A stretch of DNA of 64,000 nucleotides. Origin: Rhodococcus rhodochrous. Its GTDB lineage: Bacteria > Actinomycetota > Actinomycetes > Mycobacteriales > Mycobacteriaceae. Below are positions 58,410 to 64,000 of the stretch, one piece after another; the first letter of the stretch is position 1; the number at the start of each line of letters is the position of its first letter. The position numbers were made by a program, and so were the translations under genes. The stretch lies in contig NZ_CP027557.1 of assembly GCF_014854695.1 (NCBI RefSeq), positions 1,302,001 through 1,366,000 on the forward strand, given 5' to 3'. The notes under the pieces were generated by a model. The model saw only the letters and a program-made list of their open reading frames with translations. It searched no databases and was not told where the DNA came from.

Positions 58410-58535
58410 GTGTGGCTGACACAGTCCGAGCGAGGGGGCCGGCACCGGGCCTCCGTGGTCGTGACGACACCGGGGACCCACCGGCCCACCGAATACGTCC
58501 GGGCGGTGCCGTCCGGGCCGAGGAGCCCCACGTGA
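58410..58535 (+). CDS. Small ORF overlapping phoH2, candidate PhoAT-type antitoxin
   Basis: A 41-codon ORF starts at GTG 58410 ([10 protein letters not shown]...) with a strong GGGAGG site 8-9 bases upstream and ends TGA at 58535, overlapping the phoH2 GTG by 4 bp (GTGA). The peptide is basic, with Arg, Pro and Thr residues. In mycobacteria a short gene, phoAT, precedes and overlaps phoH2 and limits its toxicity. Position, overlap and ribosome site are seen here; that it is a PhoAT counterpart is inference, because I cannot align the sequences. Confidence 0.55.
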   Translation: MWLTQSERGGRHRASVVVTTPGTHRPTEYVRAVPSGPRSPT

Positions 58536-59896
58536 ACGCAACACGCTCCGTCCCCACCCGCTCCGGCCACGCCTCCGGTACCGCCGCTGCGAAAGAATCC
58601 GCTGTACGCACCTACGTGCTGGACACTTCAGTGTTGCTCTCCGACCCTTGGGCGGTCACCAGGTTCGCCGAGCACGAAGTCGTCCTCCCGCTGGTCGTGA
58701 TCGGCGAACTCGAAGGGAAACGGCACCACCACGAACTCGGCTGGTTCGCCCGCGAATCGTTGCGCCTGCTCGACGACCTGCGGCAGCGGCACGGACGCCT
58801 CGACCAGCCCATCCCCATCGGGGACGAGGGTGGCACCCTCCACGTGGAGCTCAATCACACCGACCCCATGGTCCTGCCCGCGGGATTCCGCACCGACACC
58901 AACGACTCCCGCATCCTCGCGTGCGCCCTGAATCTGGCCACCGAGGGTCGCGACGTGGTGCTCGTCAGCAAGGACATCCCCTTGCGCGTCAAGGCCGGTG
59001 CCGTCGGCCTCGACGCCGACGAGTACCACGCCCAGGATGTGGTGATCTCGGGATGGACGGGCATGACCGAACTCGAAGTCGACCGGGCCCTCATCGACGA
59101 GATGTTCACCGAGGGCATCGTCGACATCGACGACGCGCGGGATCTGCCGTGCCACACGGGGATCAGACTTCTCGGTGGTTCGTCCAGCGCACTCGGCCGG
59201 GTCACCGCCGACAAGCGGGTGCAGCTCGTCCGCGGCGACCGGGAGGCGTTCGGACTGCACGGACGCTCCGCCGAACAGCGCGTCGCCCTCGACCTGCTGC
59301 TCGACGAATCCGTCGGCATCGTCTCCCTCGGCGGCAAAGCCGGAACCGGAAAGTCCGCCCTGGCACTGACGGCCGGACTCGAGGCCGTCCTGGAAAGACG
59401 AACCCACCGCAAGGTGGTCGTCTTCCGGCCGCTCTACGCGGTGGGTGGGCAGGAACTCGGCTACCTGCCGGGTACCGAGGCCGAGAAGATGAATCCGTGG
59501 GGCCAGGCGGTCTTCGACACCCTCGAAGGACTTGCCAGCCCGGCGGTGCTCGAGGAGGTGCTCAGCCGCGGAATGCTGGAAGTGCTGCCGCTCACGCACA
59601 TTCGCGGCCGGTCGTTGCACGATTCGTTCGTCATCGTCGACGAGGCGCAGTCGCTCGAACGCAACGTGCTGCTCACCGTCCTGTCGCGGCTCGGTGCGGG
59701 ATCGCGCGTCGTGCTCACCCACGACGTCGCCCAGCGTGACAACCTGCGTGTCGGCCGGCACGACGGTGTCGCGGCGGTCATCGAGAAGCTCAAGGGGCAT
59801 CCGTTGTTCGCGCACGTCACGCTCACCCGCAGTGAGCGGTCGCCGATCGCGGCCCTCGTGACGGAGATGCTCGAGGAGTTCGCTCCGGGCGCCTGA
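58532..59896 (+). CDS. phoH2: PIN-domain / PhoH-domain RNA helicase-RNase (PhoH2)
   Basis: 454 residues. The N-terminal PIN RNase domain (about 25-165) has the acidic residues of [19 protein letters not shown] and TNDSRILA. The C-terminal PhoH ATPase domain (about 245-450) has Walker [14 protein letters not shown] and Walker B FVIVDEAQ. This is the arrangement of Rv1095/PhoH2, an ATP-dependent enzyme that unwinds and cuts RNA. The GTG at 58532 has GAGGAG upstream; the frame is open to 58382, but that part is covered by the overlapping small ORF. Confidence 0.93.
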   Translation: MNATRSVPTRSGHASGTAAAKESAVRTYVLDTSVLLSDPWAVTRFAEHEVVLPLVVIGELEGKRHHHELGWFARESLRLLDDLRQRHGRLDQPIPIGDEGGTLHVELNHTDPMVLPAGFRTDTNDSRILACALNLATEGRDVVLVSKDIPLRVKAGAVGLDADEYHAQDVVISGWTGMTELEVDRALIDEMFTEGIVDIDDARDLPCHTGIRLLGGSSSALGRVTADKRVQLVRGDREAFGLHGRSAEQRVALDLLLDESVGIVSLGGKAGTGKSALALTAGLEAVLERRTHRKVVVFRPLYAVGGQELGYLPGTEAEKMNPWGQAVFDTLEGLASPAVLEEVLSRGMLEVLPLTHIRGRSLHDSFVIVDEAQSLERNVLLTVLSRLGAGSRVVLTHDVAQRDNLRVGRHDGVAAVIEKLKGHPLFAHVTLTRSERSPIAALVTEMLEEFAPGA

Positions 59897-59951
59897 CGCC
59901 CGAGCACGGTCGACGCGGCGTGTCCGGCATCCGCCGGGCGCGCCGTCGTCG

Positions 59952-60380
59952 TCAGGCCTCGTCGGAGGCGTCGGTGTCCTCGGAGAGGGGGCCGAGTTCG
60001 GCCTCGAGCACTTCCTGGACCACGCGCATCGCAGCGAGTCCGGCGGGGGCGCCGCAGTACGCCGAGCAGTGGATGACGGATTCGACGATCTCTGTGCGGC
60101 CGAGCCCGTTGCGCAGGGCTCCGCGGACGTGTCCGCGCAGCTCGTTCTCGGCGCGCAGCGCGATGAGCATGCCGAGGTTGAGCAGGCTGCGGCTGCGCCG
60201 GTCCAGGCCGGGACGCGACCATACGGCACCCCAGGCGTGCTCGGTCACGAACTCCTGCATCGCCTCGGAGTCGGTGCCGTGGGAACGCTCGAATGCCCGC
60301 TCGACGAAGTCGTCACCCATCACTTCGCGCCGGATCTCCAGACCCGTCGTGAATCCAGGAGTGTGCTCGGCGTCGGACAT
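59952..60380 (-). CDS. Carboxymuconolactone-decarboxylase-family protein
   Basis: 142 residues. The CMD domain includes the motif RSLLNLGMLIALRAENELRGHVRGAL and a downstream EIVESVIHCSAYCGAPAGLAAM segment, with the Cys-containing HCSAYCG typical of the PcaC/AhpD superfamily. PcaC decarboxylates 4-carboxymuconolactone in protocatechuate breakdown, but no other pathway gene is near, so the real reaction is open. An AGGGAG ribosome site precedes the ATG at 60380. Confidence 0.85.
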   Translation of the reverse strand: MSDAEHTPGFTTGLEIRREVMGDDFVERAFERSHGTDSEAMQEFVTEHAWGAVWSRPGLDRRSRSLLNLGMLIALRAENELRGHVRGALRNGLGRTEIVESVIHCSAYCGAPAGLAAMRVVQEVLEAELGPLSEDTDASDEA

Positions 60381-60471
60381 GTCATCGCTCCCTGCTGATC
60401 CGTCGCCGAACGGTTCGGCGACGAACGGATTCTATGCGGGCGCCCTCAGGGGAGCGGTGGGGTGAGGATCG

Positions 60472-60894
60472 TCAGGAGCGACGCAGCACGGCGCGCAGGA
60501 CGCCCACCACGGTTCCGCGGAGGAAGGTGAGGACGTCGAAGTGGTCGTCCCACACGGCGATCCGTCCGTCACGCACTTCGAAGGTGCCGCACACCCAGAA
60601 CTCGATGCGCACCGGCCCGAAGCGCAGGATGTCGGTGCGTTCGGTGAGCACGATGTCGTCGTCGGCCGCGATGTGGTGGACGACGACGCCGAAGCCCATC
60701 GAAGGTCGCGCGAGACCTGCGAGGATCTTCCGGACCCGGGCGCCGCCGCGGATGGTGGGGAGCCAGGTGTTGTGCCACGCGATGTCGTCGGTGATCAGCG
60801 AGGCGGCGCGGTCGATGTCCTCGGCGGCCGTTGCCTCCAGGAAATCGGTCACCGTGGCGACGGCGTCCTGCGCGGTGGCGGTCTGGGTGCTCAT
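60472..60894 (-). CDS. Limonene-1,2-epoxide-hydrolase-family protein
   Basis: 140 residues of the LEH cystatin-like fold. The catalytic Arg and Asp appear as RTD in TERTDIL, and the second catalytic Asp in VWDDHFD, as in Rhodococcus limonene epoxide hydrolase and mycobacterial EphG. It would add water to an epoxide; the substrate is unknown. The ATG at 60894 has a GAGGAG site; the upstream in-frame extension to 60963 looks non-coding. Confidence 0.85.
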   Translation of the reverse strand: MSTQTATAQDAVATVTDFLEATAAEDIDRAASLITDDIAWHNTWLPTIRGGARVRKILAGLARPSMGFGVVVHHIAADDDIVLTERTDILRFGPVRIEFWVCGTFEVRDGRIAVWDDHFDVLTFLRGTVVGVLRAVLRRS

Positions 60895-61055
60895 CGTTCT
60901 CCTCGGCGTCGGCTGCGTCGCATGGTAACGGCAGGATGCCGGGGATGGGGTGGATTCGTGCACGTCACGGAATCACCGGAAACCGGGTTGTGTCGCGGAG
61001 GAGTCGGGCACCCTGAGATCAGGTACCCGTCCTCTCGAGTGACAGGAGCGAACCG

Positions 61056-61646
61056 ATGAATCGAATTCCCCGACGCAGAGCAGCGTTGGTGGCGGCCGCA
61101 GCGGCGGTCGGGCTGGTGGTCGCGGGCTGCAGCGACGACCAGTCGGCGGAGGAAACGGTGGGCAGCGCGACCAGCGCGGTCCAGTCCGCCGCGGAGAGCG
61201 TGGCGTCCGAGGCGGAGAGCGCCGTCGAATCGATCACGCAGGGCGACGATTCGCCCGAAGCCGAGGAGCCCGCGGCGGATCAGTCCAGTGCGGTGCCGGG
61301 ACCGGACGGCGAGCAGGTCGAACTCAGCGGGCCGATCCTGCAGAAGTACGACGAGGTCGGCGGTGCGTCCAGCCCGCTCGGTGCCGCGACCGGCCAGCAG
61401 GAGGAGGTCGGCGACGGCTACGTCGCGGAGTTCGAGGGCGGCATCATCGCGTGGAGCCCCGACACCGATTCCCACATCGTGTGGGGTGAGATCCGCACGG
61501 CCTGGGAGGCCGCGGGCGGTGCCGGTGGCGATCTGGGCTTCCCGATCACCGACGAGGAACAGACCCCCGACGGTGCGCGGAGCAACTTCCAGTTCGGTTA
61601 CATCACCTGGGCGCCCGGCGCCGGGACCGAGGTGGTCCAGGAGTGA
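61056..61646 (+). CDS. LGFP-repeat lipoprotein
   Basis: 196 residues. The signal peptide ends in a lipobox (VVAGC, Cys at about 25). An acidic Ala/Glu/Ser linker (about 26-85) leads into two or three LGFP-type repeats (segments with GGASSPLGAATG, AEFEGGIIAWSP, GGDLGFPITDE and NFQFGYITWAP). LGFP repeats occur in cell-envelope proteins of mycolic-acid bacteria and probably bind wall polymers. An ACAGGAG site precedes the ATG. It is convergent with fumC across a perfect hairpin. Confidence 0.9.
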   Translation: MNRIPRRRAALVAAAAAVGLVVAGCSDDQSAEETVGSATSAVQSAAESVASEAESAVESITQGDDSPEAEEPAADQSSAVPGPDGEQVELSGPILQKYDEVGGASSPLGAATGQQEEVGDGYVAEFEGGIIAWSPDTDSHIVWGEIRTAWEAAGGAGGDLGFPITDEEQTPDGARSNFQFGYITWAPGAGTEVVQE

Positions 61647-61691
61647 GGTGACTCCCAGCTCGCTGAGTCCTCGCTATCCGCTCGCGTTTTC

Positions 61692-61726
61692 GCCATCCTC
61701 TACAGCAAATTGCCGTAGAGGATGGC
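61692..61726. terminator. 12-bp hairpin between the LGFP gene and fumC
   Basis: Perfect arms 61692-61703 and 61715-61726 surround an 11-nt AT-rich loop between the converging stops. Confidence 0.8.
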
Positions 61727-61771
61727 CGAACATGTAGCGGATGCAGGCGGGGTCGGTCGGGGCCCTGCGTG

Positions 61772-63187
61772 TCAGGACTCCTCGTCCACCCGCGTCATCG
61801 CCAGGACGTCGAGGCGGCGGTCCAGTTCCTCCTCGCTCAGGCGATCGCCGACGAGGCCGCGGTCCACGACGGCCTGACGGATCGTCTTCTTCTCCTTCAG
61901 CGCCTCCTTGGCGACAGCGGCCGCCTCCTCGTATCCGATCGCGGAGTTGAGGGGAGTGACGATCGACGGCGACGACTCCGCCAGCGTGCGCAGATGTTCG
62001 ACGTTCGCCACCAGTCCGGTGATGCAGCGATCGGCGAACAGCCGGGAGACGTTGGCGAGCAGACGAATCGACTCGAGGACGTTGCGGGCCATCACCGGGA
62101 TGTAGACGTTGAGTTCGAACGCCCCGGCGGCGCCGCTCCACGCCACGGTGGCGTCGTTGCCCACCACCTGTGCGGCGACCTGCGTAACCGATTCGGGAAG
62201 AACGGGATTGACCTTGCCCGGCATGATCGAGCTACCGGGCTGCAGATCGGGGAGCTGGATCTCGGCCAGACCCGTGAGCGGGCCGGATCCCATCCAGCGG
62301 ATGTCGTTGGCGATCTTCGTCAGCGACACGGCGACGGTTCGCAGCGCGCCGGACACCTCGACTAACGCGTCACGCGCGGCCTGCGCCTCGAAGCTGTCGC
62401 GGGCCCGCTGCAGGTCGTCGAGCCCCGTGGTCTCGACGAGCACGGCCACGACGCGCGGACCGAAATCCGCCGGTGCGTTGAGGCCTGTGCCCACCGCGGT
62501 ACCGCCGATCGGCAGTTCGCCGAGGCGGGGGAGGGTTGCGCGGAGGCGTTCGATCCCGGCCTCGATCTGTCGGGCGTAACCACCGAACTCCTGGCCCAGG
62601 GTCACCGGGACCGCATCCATCAAGTGGGTGCGGCCCGACTTGACGACCGTGCGCCACTCCTTCGCCTTCTCGTCGAGGGCACCGTGCAGATGCTCGAGGG
62701 CGGGGATCAGATCCTTGACTGTCGCCTCGGTCGCGGCGACATGCGTCGCGGTGGGGAAGGTGTCGTTCGACGACTGCGACATGTTGACGTCGTCGTTGGG
62801 GTGGACCGTGACGCCGGTCTTGGCGGCGATCGACGCGATGACCTCGTTGGTGTTCATGTTCGAGCTCGTGCCCGAACCGGTCTGGAAGACGTCGATCGGG
62901 AACTGGTCGTCGTACTCACCCGCGGCGATGGCATCGGCGGCCGCGACGATCGCGTCGGCCTTGTCGGGGTCGAGCAGACCCAGGTCCTTGTTCACCCGGG
63001 CACACGCGCTCTTGAGCAGACCCAGCGCGCGGATCTGTGCGCGTTCGAGTCCACGGCCCGAGATCGGGAAGTTCTCCACGGCGCGCTGCGTCTGGGCGCG
63101 CCACAAGGCGTCGACCGGAACCTGGACCTCGCCCATCGTGTCGCGTTCGATACGGAACTGCTGAGAAGACTGTTCGGTGTCGGTCAT
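61772..63187 (-). CDS. fumC: Class II fumarate hydratase
   Basis: 471 residues. The superfamily signature [11 protein letters not shown] (with the catalytic Ser), the [14 protein letters not shown] loop and the [12 protein letters not shown] segment identify a class II fumarase, which interconverts fumarate and malate in the TCA cycle without an iron-sulfur cluster. It corresponds to Rv1098c. The ATG at 63187 has a GGAGG site; the frame is open to 63322 but crosses a terminator. It lies downstream of glpX on the same strand but is separated from it by a strong hairpin. Confidence 0.95.
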   Translation of the reverse strand: MTDTEQSSQQFRIERDTMGEVQVPVDALWRAQTQRAVENFPISGRGLERAQIRALGLLKSACARVNKDLGLLDPDKADAIVAAADAIAAGEYDDQFPIDVFQTGSGTSSNMNTNEVIASIAAKTGVTVHPNDDVNMSQSSNDTFPTATHVAATEATVKDLIPALEHLHGALDEKAKEWRTVVKSGRTHLMDAVPVTLGQEFGGYARQIEAGIERLRATLPRLGELPIGGTAVGTGLNAPADFGPRVVAVLVETTGLDDLQRARDSFEAQAARDALVEVSGALRTVAVSLTKIANDIRWMGSGPLTGLAEIQLPDLQPGSSIMPGKVNPVLPESVTQVAAQVVGNDATVAWSGAAGAFELNVYIPVMARNVLESIRLLANVSRLFADRCITGLVANVEHLRTLAESSPSIVTPLNSAIGYEEAAAVAKEALKEKKTIRQAVVDRGLVGDRLSEEELDRRLDVLAMTRVDEES

Positions 63188-63215
63188 GTCCTCCACGTTA
63201 TGCCGCCGGAACGAA

Positions 63216-63260
63216 CGAGGAGGGGCACTGCACCAGAACTCGGTGCAGTGCCCCTCCTCG
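63216..63260 (-). terminator. Perfect 19-bp hairpin between glpX and fumC
   Basis: Arms 63216-63234 and 63242-63260 are fully complementary around a 7-nt loop, between the glpX stop (63291) and the fumC start. glpX and fumC are therefore probably not a simple operon. Confidence 0.85.
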
Positions 63261-63290
63261 GAACGATCGCTTGGATCAGTGCGGTGAGGA

Positions 63291-64000
63291 TCAGGGCATG
63301 GGCGGCGGCGAGCCGGCGACACCGTGGAAGTCGATGGACGAGAACTCGCTCAGCTTCTGCAGGCGGTGGTACGCCTCGATCATGCGGACCGTGCCGGACT
63401 TGCTGCGCATCACGATCGACTGAGTCTCCGCGCCACCGGCGGAGTAGCGGACGCCGCGGAGCAGCTCACCGTCGGTGACGCCGGTCGCGCAGAAGAAGAT
63501 GTTCTCGCCGGTGACGAGATCGGTGGTGGTGAGGACGCGGTCGAGATCGTGTCCGGCGTCGATGGCCTTCTGGCGCTCGGCGTCGTCCTTCGGTGCCAGG
63601 CGGCCCTGCAGCGCGCCGCCCATGCAGCGCATCGCGGCCGCGGCGATGATGCCCTCGGGGGTACCGCCGATGCCGAGCAGCATGTCGACACCCGAACCCG
63701 GACGTGCAGCGGCGATCGCGCCGGCGACGTCGCCGTCGGAGATTAGACGGATGCGGGCACCCGCTTCGCGCACCTCCTTGATGATCTGCGCGTGGCGCGG
63801 ACGGTCGAGGATCGTCACGGTCAGGTCGGCGTGCGCGATGTTCTTCGCCTTCGCGACGCGTCGGATGTTCTCCGCGATCGGGGCGGTGATGTCGATGACG
63901 TCGGCGGCCTCGGGGCCGACGGCGATCTTCTCCATGTAGAACACGGCGGACGGGTCGAACATCGCGCCCCGCTCGGCCACGGCGAGCACCGCGATCGCGC
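63291..64000 (-). CDS. glpX: Class II fructose-1,6-bisphosphatase GlpX, 3' part
   Basis: The reading frame is open to the right edge, so the start of the gene lies outside the window. The visible 236 or so residues contain [44 protein letters not shown] and the [15 protein letters not shown] segment of GlpX-type FBPases. It dephosphorylates fructose-1,6-bisphosphate in gluconeogenesis and corresponds to Rv1099c. The order glpX-fum matches M. tuberculosis. Confidence 0.94.
   Translation of the reverse strand, partial: AIAVLAVAERGAMFDPSAVFYMEKIAVGPEAADVIDITAPIAENIRRVAKAKNIAHADLTVTILDRPRHAQIIKEVREAGARIRLISDGDVAGAIAAARPGSGVDMLLGIGGTPEGIIAAAAMRCMGGALQGRLAPKDDAERQKAIDAGHDLDRVLTTTDLVTGENIFFCATGVTDGELLRGVRYSAGGAETQSIVMRSKSGTVRMIEAYHRLQKLSEFSSIDFHGVAGSPPPMP

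Noticed and set aside
62624-63478. Plus-strand ORF of 284 codons across fumC and glpX
   Set aside because: It is antisense to two clear enzymes and runs through the 19-bp terminator hairpin.

Overview
The window is very GC-rich DNA with frequent GTG starts. It comes from a mycolic-acid-containing actinobacterium, most likely Rhodococcus or a close relative. It carries a mycothiol amidase (mca), a short-chain Z-isoprenyl diphosphate synthase of the Rv1086 type, PknK and a PIN-PhoH protein. The order BI-1 protein / cbs / metB / greA / DUF4307 / mca / small membrane protein / DUF255 / hemolysin III / Z-FPP synthase / coaA / glyA / phoH2 / fum / glpX follows Mycobacterium tuberculosis Rv1072-Rv1099c. 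The genus is an inference; the gene order is from memory of that genome.

Layout. 0-4.4 kb: a secreted alpha/beta hydrolase, small proteins (CsbD family and two or three unassigned, one with a membrane anchor) and a CorA transporter. 4.4-9.6 kb: PknK-type kinase with a MalT-like ATPase, a lipoprotein and a class I methyltransferase. 9.6-30.9 kb: the conserved housekeeping block (cbs and metB for sulfur amino acids, a SEC-C protein, an NlpC/P60 wall hydrolase, greA, mca, a TetR gene divergent from a duplicated YhgE/Pip membrane protein, MscS, coaA, glyA). 30.9-58.2 kb: a siderophore island placed between glyA and phoH2. 58.2-64 kb: housekeeping resumes with a small ORF overlapping phoH2, CMD and epoxide-hydrolase-like proteins, an LGFP lipoprotein, fumC and the 3' part of glpX.

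The siderophore island holds an EntB-type isochorismatase, a panD remnant, a siderophore-interacting (ferric reductase) protein, two giant NRPSs of about 3540 and 4100 residues, a FepB-like binding lipoprotein and an EntS-like exporter. Three DtxR/IdeR-type iron boxes lie upstream of the isochorismatase, between the divergent reductase and first NRPS, and between the two NRPS genes, so the whole island is probably induced by iron limitation. Specificity residues that I aligned by eye to PheA suggest Gly, an unassigned residue and Ser on the first enzyme, and N5-hydroxyornithine, Ser and a related basic residue on the second. That predicts a mixed catecholate-hydroxamate peptide siderophore. 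Aryl activation, the aryl carrier, the ornithine monooxygenase, an MbtH protein and a thioesterase are not in the window.

Most unusual: (i) the second NRPS begins C-E-C, with the E and second C having lost their catalytic histidines, apparently a skeleton module that has lost A and PCP; (ii) a 23-24 bp tandem-repeat type recurs at four gene boundaries, with different sequences but the same design, a 5-bp inverted repeat around 3 nt in each unit (a fifth, 26/25-bp array is less regular); (iii) a 36-codon panD fragment with an intact Gly24-Ser25 cleavage site; (iv) a 41-codon ORF overlapping phoH2 by 4 nt, at the position of the mycobacterial PhoAT antitoxin.
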